The translations under genes were made by a program, and so were the position numbers. 62,613 bases of DNA from Hyphomicrobiaceae bacterium. GTDB lineage: Bacteria > Pseudomonadota > Alphaproteobacteria > Rhizobiales > Xanthobacteraceae. The DNA is taken from contig JAJPJB010000028.1 of NCBI GenBank assembly GCA_021324465.1, forward strand, positions 1-62,613. Reading direction: 5' to 3'. Numbering within the stretch: position 1 is the first letter of the stretch; each line of letters opens with the position of its first letter. Under the pieces are notes generated by a model that searched no databases, was not told where the DNA came from, and was given only the letters and a program-made list of their open reading frames with translations. Below, in pieces: positions 56,770 to 62,613 of the stretch.

Positions 56770-57998
56770 GGCGCCTTCAGAACGGGCGCGGCGGTCTGAA
56801 ACTGCTTTGGCCAGACCACCTGATTCTTGCCGTTGACATATTGCAGAACGACTTGGCTGAAGACCGGCGTGCCGTCCTCCTGGTAGCGGAAGTTGCCGGC
56901 GGCGGTCTTAAATTCATTGCTGTGAATGTAGGCCTTGAGCTTCTGCTGATCCAAGGTCTTGGCGCCTTCGACCGCCTGCTCGAGCACCTGCAGGATGGCG
57001 TAGCCAACGATCGCATAGGTCGGCAGCGTATCATAGCCGCGCGCCTTGAAGGCGTCCGCGAGCTCAGCGAGTCCCTGATAGCCTTGCGTCGGCCACGATA
57101 CGGTGGTGCCGAACACGCCTTCCGCCGCACTCCCCAGCTTGGGCCAGGCCGCAAGGGTCGTTACCTGCGAACCGCAGGTACAGAGAATCGAAGGCTTATA
57201 GCCCTGCTGCTGGACTGTGCGCGCGACCTGCAGCGAATCGTTGGGCAGTCCAAGCTCCAGCACGAGGTCGGCATTCGCCGCCTTGGCCTTTTGCACGAGA
57301 CCGGTAAAGTCGGTGGTGTTCGGCGGGTATTGCTCATTGACAACCACTTCCGCCCCGGCCGCCTTGGCATAATTGATCGCTCCGCCGACGCCACCAACGC
57401 CGTCACGGACCACCAGCGGGAATGGATTCTGCGCAGTGAAAATCGCGACCCGCTTTGGTCGCTTATCCTCCGGCAGACCTTTGATCAGCTCGAACAGGCC
57501 GCGAGTGTAATCCGGCTCTTGATAGGTGTAGCTGCCGATGATCGAGCCTTTGGCGTTCTTGAAAATGTTGACGCCGACGAACCCGCCATTGAACAAAAGC
57601 TTCTGATGTGAGAGCATGATCGGTACAATCGCGCCGCCGATGAAGGTCGTATATGGGGCCAGCACGAGATCGACCTGGTCCTGATCAAGCAGCCGATTGT
57701 AGAGCGACTGCGCCACCGTCGGCGTGCTCTCGTCATTGTAGATGATCATCTTGACAGGGCGTCCAAGCAGGCCGCCTTTCTTGTTGATCTCGTCGAGCCA
57801 CCGATCGTATACCGCCTTGTAATCAGTCGAAGGTTCGGCGAAGCTTCCCGTGAGTCCGAGCGTGCCGCCGACCACAATCGGGCTCGGTTGCGCGGCCGCG
57901 CTGGCTGCGCCCCATATCGCGCTGGCTGCGCCCCATATGGTCAACGCCACCACCAACCCAAATGCGCATCCGCTGCGCAGTGCGACCATACCCATCAT
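56766..57998 (-). CDS. ABC transporter substrate-binding protein (Leu/Ile/Val-binding family, periplasmic)
   Basis: 410 residues from the ATG at 57998, preceded by GGGAGGTTGGCG. Signal peptide about residues 1-35 contains the duplicated IWGAASAIWGAASA (21-bp tandem repeat). The mature part begins PSPIVVGGTLGLTGSFAEPS, the Peripla_BP_6 fold entry. These proteins bind amino acids, amides, aromatic acids or similar; the ligand is not deducible. First of the transport genes, 70 bases after the dehydrogenase. Confidence 0.9.
   Translation of the reverse strand: MMGMVALRSGCAFGLVVALTIWGAASAIWGAASAAAQPSPIVVGGTLGLTGSFAEPSTDYKAVYDRWLDEINKKGGLLGRPVKMIIYNDESTPTVAQSLYNRLLDQDQVDLVLAPYTTFIGGAIVPIMLSHQKLLFNGGFVGVNIFKNAKGSIIGSYTYQEPDYTRGLFELIKGLPEDKRPKRVAIFTAQNPFPLVVRDGVGGVGGAINYAKAAGAEVVVNEQYPPNTTDFTGLVQKAKAANADLVLELGLPNDSLQVARTVQQQGYKPSILCTCGSQVTTLAAWPKLGSAAEGVFGTTVSWPTQGYQGLAELADAFKARGYDTLPTYAIVGYAILQVLEQAVEGAKTLDQQKLKAYIHSNEFKTAAGNFRYQEDGTPVFSQVVLQYVNGKNQVVWPKQFQTAAPVLKAP
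57898..57939 (-). repeat. 21-bp tandem duplication in the signal peptide of the binding protein
   Basis: Copies 57898-57918 and 57919-57939 begin GCGCTGGCTGCGCCCCATAT and differ only in the last base. It duplicates seven residues of the signal peptide's hydrophobic core and cleavage region. Confidence 0.92.
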
Positions 57999-58068
57999 CG
58001 CCAACCTCCCATATGCTTTGTTTGTGTTTGTTGCTTGTTGTGTGACCGCGTTATGCCTTCCGCATCCG

Positions 58069-58941
58069 CTATTCGAGCGCGGCACGCCGTGCGGCGACCC
58101 GTGTGATGGCGGACCAGTCCTTGTGCCCGTCGCCATGGGCAAGGGCGTCGAGGTAATTGTCGCGCAAAACGCTGGCAAAAGGCAGCGGCACGTTCACCTC
58201 CTCGCCGGCTGCAAGTGCCAGCTTGGCGTCCTTGAGTCCGAGGCGGAGATCGAAGCCGGGCGGTTCGAATTTGCCGCTGCTGATCAAGCCCGCATAGATC
58301 CGATAAACCGGAACGTCGAAGATCGAACCAACCACGGCATTGAGAACATCGGCGGGCGACATCTTGTAGGCGCGTGCCAATGCCGCGGCTTCTCCCATCG
58401 CTTCAATGATGCAGGCGACCATCAGGTTTCCGGCGATTTTGGCCACGCTTGAATTGGTCGGCACATCGCCGAGCCGCCAGGTCTTCCTGCCCATGGCGTC
58501 AAACAGCGGCTGGACTCGTTCGATCGCGGCTGGATCGCCCGCGGCAAGGATGTTGAGGTTGCGTTCGGCAGCCATTTCCGGACGGCCATAGACGGTCGCC
58601 GCGACATAGCTCACGCCGCGCGCCCGATGCGCGTCAGCAAGCTCCTTGGTGCAGTCGATCGAGGCGGTCGCCATGTTGAGGTGAATGGATGCGCCGGCCT
58701 TGGCGAGGATATCGCTGTCGAGGAACGTCTCCCGCATCGCATCGTCATTCGGCAGCATCGAAATCACGGCATCGCCGCGGAATGCATCAGCGGCGCTGCT
58801 TGCAACTTCGGCGCCGTCGTTTCGGATACGGTCCCGCGCGCTCGGCGAAATGTCCCACGCCCGCACGCGATGCCCGGCCTTGAGCAGGTTCCTGGCCATC
58901 GCCGTGCCCATCCTGCCGATTCCAATGAAACCGACATCCAT
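58069..58941 (-). CDS. NAD(P)-dependent 3-hydroxyisobutyrate dehydrogenase family enzyme
   Basis: 290 residues, beta-hydroxyacid dehydrogenase. Rossmann GFIGIGRMGTAMARNL, the conserved substrate-binding NMATASIDCTKELADAHRAR and the catalytic Lys in SVAKIAGNLMVACIIEAMGE are present. Leads the importer operon on the minus strand, suggesting the imported compound is converted to a beta-hydroxyacid or related acid that this enzyme oxidises or reduces. Substrate unknown. Confidence 0.9.
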   Translation of the reverse strand: MDVGFIGIGRMGTAMARNLLKAGHRVRAWDISPSARDRIRNDGAEVASSAADAFRGDAVISMLPNDDAMRETFLDSDILAKAGASIHLNMATASIDCTKELADAHRARGVSYVAATVYGRPEMAAERNLNILAAGDPAAIERVQPLFDAMGRKTWRLGDVPTNSSVAKIAGNLMVACIIEAMGEAAALARAYKMSPADVLNAVVGSIFDVPVYRIYAGLISSGKFEPPGFDLRLGLKDAKLALAAGEEVNVPLPFASVLRDNYLDALAHGDGHKDWSAITRVAARRAALE

Positions 58942-59001
58942 GTTCGTTTCTCCATCTGCCTGACATGCACGTGCCGCCCAAGCGGTACGCTAGTCCGGCG
59001 C

Positions 59002-59013
59002 GCAAACGTTTGC
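59002..59013. promoter_or_regulatory. LacI-type operator palindrome GCAAACGTTTGC, site 1
   Basis: Perfect 12-base palindrome with the central CG typical of LacI/PurR operators. It lies 60 bases upstream of the dehydrogenase start and overlaps a possible -35 (TTGCAA) for the minus-strand operon, with TAGCGT 17 bases on as a -10. Confidence 0.85.
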
Positions 59014-59103
59014 AACAACGCGCTGGTGATATCCGACCGGGGCGGAACTGCGCGTTCGTTGAAAGAGCGCGCAAATATCACGGCACCATCGCCAAACTCG
59101 CCC

Positions 59104-59132
59104 TTGACAGTCGGCGGCGCATGCGCAAACGT
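59104..59132 (+). promoter_or_regulatory. Promoter of the nitrilase operon, -10 covered by operator
   Basis: TTGACA (59104-59109) followed after 17 bases by AAACGT as a weak -10 (59127-59132), which lies inside operator site 2. A repressor bound there would block RNA polymerase. Confidence 0.45.
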
Positions 59133-59136
59133 TTGC
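59125..59136. promoter_or_regulatory. LacI-type operator palindrome GCAAACGTTTGC, site 2
   Basis: Identical to site 1 and centred 123 bases from it, allowing looping between sites. It is 54 bases upstream of the nitrilase start. Confidence 0.85.
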
Positions 59137-59190
59137 ACAACCTCGCCGGCCGTGCCGGCGCAGAGGCTGACGGTTTGCGTGGGCACTTCG

Positions 59191-60357
59191 ATGGGCGATG
59201 CATACCCGGTAATCAAGGTCGCGGCCGTGCAGGCCGCATCGGTATTTCTCGATCGCGAAGGGTCGACCGAGAAGGCCTGCAGCCTGATCCGGGAGGCCGG
59301 CCGTAACGGTGCGCAGATCATTGGCTTCCCCGAAGGATTCATTCCAGCGCACCCGATCTGGTATCACCATCACCCTGCTACAGGCACGATCGCGAACCGG
59401 CTCGCGGTGGAACTCTTCAAGAATGCCGTTGAAATTCCCGGGCCCGAACTGGCGGCACTTTGCGCGGCGGCACGCGATGCGAGCGCCTATGTTGTGATCG
59501 GCGTCTGCGAAAAGCAGCCACAGACGCTCGGCACGATGTTCAACTCGCAGGTCTTCATCGGGCCCGACGGCACCTACCTGGGCAAACATCAGAAGATCAT
59601 GCCGACGGTCGGCGAGCGGCTCGTGCATATGGGCGGCTTTGGCGACACACTTCATGCCTTTCCAACAAAGTTCGGGCCGATGAGCGGATTGATCTGTGGC
59701 GAGAACTCAAACCCGCTTGCGGTCTTCGCCATGACGGCGGAAGGATCGCGCATTCATGTCATGAGCTGGCCCAATCATTTCCCGACCAGCGGCGATCCGA
59801 TGCGCAATCGGGTGAGCATCGATTCGCAGGCCTTCGCTCAGATGAGCAAGGCATTCGTGGTGTCGGCCTGCGGCACTGTGGACGAGGGCGTTATTCGCAG
59901 ACTTCAGCCGAGTCCGGAGAGTGAGCGATTCTTGCGCAATCCCGATTGTTGCGGCGGCAGCGTGATCGTTGCGCCCAACAGCCGGATCATTGCCGGCCCG
60001 CTGGGCGCGGAAGAAGGCATCCTCTATGCCGACTGCAACCTCGATCTCGGCATCAACATGAAGCTGCGGCATGATTTCGCCGGGCATTACAATCGTCCTG
60101 ACATTTTTCAGCTCCAGGTTAACCGGAGCACGCCGCAGATCTACAGCGTCGTCGGCGTCGAGGAGCAGCGCGAGCTTCCGCGACCCGGTGTGCCGCTGCC
60201 GATCGACGAACGACAAAACGTGCTGCCCCGGCCGCCAAGGCAGTTGCCGTCACCTCGGTCTGCATCGGAGTCGCATTCCGACGGAAGTTCTCAACAAAAG
60301 GCGAGACGTCGAAGCAAGACGCGCAGTCGGCGTCGGCCAGATCGCCGTGTGTCTTAA
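59191..60357 (+). CDS. Nitrilase (carbon-nitrogen hydrolase) with basic C-terminal tail
   Basis: 388 residues from the ATG at 59191. Catalytic triad of the nitrilase superfamily: Glu in IIGFPEGFIPAHPIW, Lys in GKHQKIMPTVGERLVH, Cys in SGLICGENSNPLA. The CGENxNP form is that of true nitrilases or aromatic nitrilases, which convert R-CN to the acid and ammonia. The last about 45 residues (RQLPSPRSASESHSDGSSQQ then Arg/Lys-rich) form a basic Ser/Arg tail that is unusual; the family is about 310-340 long. Followed 11 bases later by the CMD-like gene. Confidence 0.88.
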   Translation: MGDAYPVIKVAAVQAASVFLDREGSTEKACSLIREAGRNGAQIIGFPEGFIPAHPIWYHHHPATGTIANRLAVELFKNAVEIPGPELAALCAAARDASAYVVIGVCEKQPQTLGTMFNSQVFIGPDGTYLGKHQKIMPTVGERLVHMGGFGDTLHAFPTKFGPMSGLICGENSNPLAVFAMTAEGSRIHVMSWPNHFPTSGDPMRNRVSIDSQAFAQMSKAFVVSACGTVDEGVIRRLQPSPESERFLRNPDCCGGSVIVAPNSRIIAGPLGAEEGILYADCNLDLGINMKLRHDFAGHYNRPDIFQLQVNRSTPQIYSVVGVEEQRELPRPGVPLPIDERQNVLPRPPRQLPSPRSASESHSDGSSQQKARRRSKTRSRRRPDRRVS

Positions 60358-60368
60358 GGGAGAGATCG

Positions 60369-61025
60369 ATGGCAAAGCAGCGTATCAGTTATGTACCCGT
60401 GGAGCGGATGGACGAGGCGATGCGCGCCGAGATGGAGCGCTGTCGGCGGGAGGGCACCCCGCGACCGGAAAGCTCCGCGATCCGGGCCCATGTCCCGGCC
60501 TGCTTCTGGTTCTTTGCCAATTCATGGCGCGACATCTTCCGCAATGGCATCCTCGACCACGCCATCAAGGAGCTGTGCCGACTCTATGTTTCGCGTTCTG
60601 TGCAATGCGAGTACTGCGGCAATCAGCGCTCCGTGAAGGCCACCAAATCTGGCGCTGTGATCGAGGATCACGTCCTTGACCTTCTGAATTTCGAGGCATC
60701 GCCCCACTACAATGAGCGGCAGAAGGCGGCGTTATCCTATGCCGAGGCTATTACTTGGCATCTCAATCCCGACGATTCGTTCTGGGAACGGCTTTATCGC
60801 CATTTCAGCGAGGCTCAGCTGGTGGAACTCGGCTGCATGATCGGTCTTACGCTCGGTCAGCAAAGCTGGCTCCGGCTCCTCAATATCGAACACCATCAGG
60901 TGCTCGCCGGCACCGATGCGTCGATGGCGCCCGGCTACGAGGATGCCGAGCGGCTTGCCGTTACCAAATCAAAGCCGGATTATTGGGCCGCCGGCTCGGG
61001 GCGGCGGCCGCAATCTGCCGCATGA
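60369..61025 (+). CDS. Carboxymuconolactone decarboxylase/AhpD-like protein
   Basis: 218 residues. All-helical AhpD/CMD-type fold with a CxxC pair in VQCEYCGNQRSVKATKSG and the region NERQKAALSYAEAITWHLNP. Members are peroxidases or decarboxylases or of unknown role. The His after CxxC that AhpD uses is not obvious, so redox activity is uncertain. It shares a transcript with the nitrilase. Confidence 0.82.
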   Translation: MAKQRISYVPVERMDEAMRAEMERCRREGTPRPESSAIRAHVPACFWFFANSWRDIFRNGILDHAIKELCRLYVSRSVQCEYCGNQRSVKATKSGAVIEDHVLDLLNFEASPHYNERQKAALSYAEAITWHLNPDDSFWERLYRHFSEAQLVELGCMIGLTLGQQSWLRLLNIEHHQVLAGTDASMAPGYEDAERLAVTKSKPDYWAAGSGRRPQSAA

Positions 61026-61072
61026 ACAGTCAACGGATGTGAACCGGCATCTTTGAAGCGCGACGAGCAAAT

Positions 61073-62155
61073 TTGGCACGGCCGATGAAGCGGTCGGGGC
61101 GGGGCAGGCAGCAGGTGACCGTTCGCGAGGTTGCGCGTGCGGCTGGTGTGCATTTCTCGACGGTTTCGCGGGTCATGAATCCGCGGACCCGCGAGCAGAT
61201 CACCGACAACGTCGCCAAACGCGTGCTTAGAGCCGCGGAGCGGCTAGGATATCGGACCAATGCGCTCGCTGCGAGCCTTCGAACGCGGCGTTCGCGCGTC
61301 ATTGGCATTATTGTGCCGTATATCGACAGTCCGATTTATCCGCCGATTCTGCTCGCTATTGAAGAGGTTCTCAACGAACGGGGATATGTCGCCATCATCT
61401 GCAACACCCAGAACGACCCGGCGCGCGAGGAACGGGCACTCGCCGAGATGATGGCGCGTCAGGTCGACGGTCTGATCCTGGGCAGCGCCACGCGACACGA
61501 CCCGATTGTCAAGGCCTGGGCGAGGCGTGGCGCGCCGCTCGTCATGGTCAATCGCACGGATCAGACCGGCGAAACGCCCTCAGTCGTTACGGATGACGTT
61601 TTTGGGATTCGTTTGGTGGTCGATCATCTCGCCGAGTTGGGGCACAAGACCATTGGTCACATTGCAGGTCCGCAACAGCTGTCGACCGGTTCGGCGCGAA
61701 GCGAGGGCTTTCGCCAGGCGGTCGCCCGACTGGGCCTGCGTGCGGCAGCGCAGACAGTCGTGATCGCGGAGGATTTCACGCGCGAGGCCGGGCGGCGGGC
61801 ATGTCACAAGCTCCTTAATCAATTTCCGCAGACCACCGCGATTGCCGCAGCCAACGACCTGCTCGCGATCGGCTGCTACGAAGCTCTTCATGAACGAGGC
61901 CTGGCCTGCCCAAAGGACATATCTGTCACCGGCTACAACGACAGTCCCTTTGTCGACCTGTTGACCCCGCCGCTCACCACGGTGCGCATTCCCCAGCGGG
62001 AAATTGGCTCACGCGCGGCACGCATGCTGCTGCAGAGGATAGAGGAGGGGAGCGCGGCAAATGCGGACGTGGTCCTTCGTCCGCAGCTTGTCGTTCGACA
62101 ATCAGCCGCGGCTCCTCGGATCGCCGATCTGCTTTCGCACGCCGGCAAGGATTGA
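61073..62155 (+). CDS. LacI-family transcriptional regulator
   Basis: 360 residues. N-terminal helix-turn-helix TVREVARAAGVHFSTVSRVM, hinge helix NALAASLRTRRSRVIGIIVP and a PBP-type ligand-binding core (IYPPILLAIEEVLNERGYVA, VDGLILGSATRHDP, SVTGYNDSPFVDLLTPPLTT). Expected to repress its neighbours by binding the GCAAACGTTTGC palindromes at 59002 and 59125, with effector possibly the imported ligand or a pathway intermediate. Located 47 bases after the CMD-like gene, possibly in the same operon. Confidence 0.9.
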   Translation: MARPMKRSGRGRQQVTVREVARAAGVHFSTVSRVMNPRTREQITDNVAKRVLRAAERLGYRTNALAASLRTRRSRVIGIIVPYIDSPIYPPILLAIEEVLNERGYVAIICNTQNDPAREERALAEMMARQVDGLILGSATRHDPIVKAWARRGAPLVMVNRTDQTGETPSVVTDDVFGIRLVVDHLAELGHKTIGHIAGPQQLSTGSARSEGFRQAVARLGLRAAAQTVVIAEDFTREAGRRACHKLLNQFPQTTAIAAANDLLAIGCYEALHERGLACPKDISVTGYNDSPFVDLLTPPLTTVRIPQREIGSRAARMLLQRIEEGSAANADVVLRPQLVVRQSAAAPRIADLLSHAGKD

Positions 62156-62184
62156 AGCCGGGCTGCAACCAAAGTTCACCGTGC

Positions 62185-62221
62185 CCTGACTGGCCGGCAC
62201 CGCCCACGGCCGCCAGTCAGG
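62185..62221 (+). terminator. Stem-loop after the LacI gene
   Basis: Arms CCTGACTGGC (62185-62194) and GCCAGTCAGG (62212-62221) are perfectly complementary, with a 17-base loop and the short CTTT following. Reasonable intrinsic terminator for the nitrilase-CMD-lacI transcript. Confidence 0.7.
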
Positions 62222-62542
62222 CTTTGTGCATGATCTTGGATTCAATGCCATTTGCGGGCTCATGCGCGACTCGGGATGGCGCCAAATTTGGCAGGTTCTG
62301 CGCGCTGGCGAACGGTGCGCGCTCGCGCTCGCCATTTGCGGTCGGGCGAGCGAAGCAACCATCCGAACTGCTGCGCCTGTTGCTTAAAGCCGTCAAGATC
62401 GTGGAAGCGGCCCGAGCGGATCGGCGCGTTCGTGCAGACCAGGCTGAGCTGAATTCGCGATGACGTCGGCGTTGTTCCGCACCGTCACCTGATTTCGGTT
62501 CTCCTTGCAAGCTTGACGAGGCAGCGGCGTTCTCGAATGGTC
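62222..62542. other. Intergenic DNA without a supportable gene
   Basis: About 320 bases between the terminator and the heptamer array. Frames on both strands are open for up to 130 codons, but their composition is Arg/Ser/Ala-rich and they overlap one another and the heptamer array, so none can be trusted. Confidence 0.4.
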
Positions 62543-62613
62543 GCCGCACGCCGCACGCCGCACGCCGCACGCCGCACGCCGCACGCCGCACGCCGCACGC
62601 CGCACGCCGCACG
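62543..62613. repeat. Heptanucleotide tandem array (GCCGCAC)n, at least 10 copies, cut by window end
   Basis: Seventy-one bases are perfect copies of the 7-base unit GCCGCAC and continue to the last base of the window, so the true copy number is unknown. Read in frame on the minus strand it gives a 7-residue peptide repeat (RRAACGV). Such arrays mutate by slippage; the assembly may also have stopped here because of it. Confidence 0.95.

Noticed and set aside
61073-62155. LacI gene as an autorepressor only
   Set aside because: Palindromes occur upstream of the divergent operons but none was seen directly before the LacI gene itself, so control of the neighbours fits better.
62217-62612. Minus-strand protein with RRAACGV repeats
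   Set aside because: The frame runs through the heptamer array off the window and has low-complexity composition; no start or motif supports it.
62543-62613. CRISPR array
   Set aside because: Units are 7 bp, contiguous, without spacers, and no cas genes are near.

Overview
The window is high-GC DNA with short intergenic gaps. It reads as an alphaproteobacterium of the Hyphomicrobiales, close to the Bradyrhizobium/Rhodopseudomonas/Pseudolabrys group. Pointers are a CpdR-type cell-cycle receiver, the chorismate mutase-hisC-tyrA block facing metX-metW, a SahR-like regulator-metF-metH operon, and the small palindromic intergenic repeats common in that group. This placement is an inference from gene content. 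The left edge cuts a gene (cpaF) and the right edge cuts a heptanucleotide repeat.

Layout. 0-4 kb: Flp/Tad pilus genes cpaF (partial), tadB, tadC, with a TadD-like TPR lipoprotein opposite. 4-7.2 kb: a solute-binding-like protein, an amidohydrolase and a D-2-hydroxyacid dehydrogenase. 7.2-9.7 kb: an accessory patch with a Cys-rich small protein, palindromic repeats, a structured non-coding stretch, a restriction-enzyme remnant and small conserved proteins. 9.7-16.1 kb: a cytochrome P450, EttA, two tandem secreted paralogues (one with a repeat-derived N-terminus), trans-aconitate methyltransferase and a lytic transglycosylase. 16.3-19 kb: histidine kinase and divergent response regulator. 19-26.2 kb: a complete heavy-metal-type RND pump with divergent outer-membrane factor and a Pro/Ala-rich exported protein. 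26.4-31 kb: extensin-like lipoprotein, amidase, TPR-glycosyltransferase. 31-36.7 kb: metH-metF-sahR-like operon with a 28-bp operator palindrome. 36.8-44.2 kb: TrmO, DUF2125, ChaC, PlsC, YdcF, FtsX, FtsE, a zinc-ribbon protein and CpdR. 44.2-49.2 kb: tyrA, hisC (broken by an in-frame amber codon), chorismate mutase, then divergent metX-metW. 49.3 kb: a CAU-anticodon tRNA followed by a Phd/VapC toxin-antitoxin pair.

51-62.2 kb looks like one catabolic locus. It holds a cupin, a GMC oxidoreductase, a complete Liv-type ABC importer with a 3-hydroxyisobutyrate-dehydrogenase-family enzyme, then divergently a nitrilase, an AhpD/carboxymuconolactone-decarboxylase-like protein and a LacI regulator. 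Two identical 12-bp palindromes of LacI type lie in the divergent promoter region. The simplest reading is a LacI-controlled regulon that imports and degrades a small nitrile or similar compound. It is the best candidate here for an undescribed pathway.

The window also carries many exact or near-exact short tandem duplications (7, 12, 15, 16, 21 and 23 bp units) inside genes and promoters.
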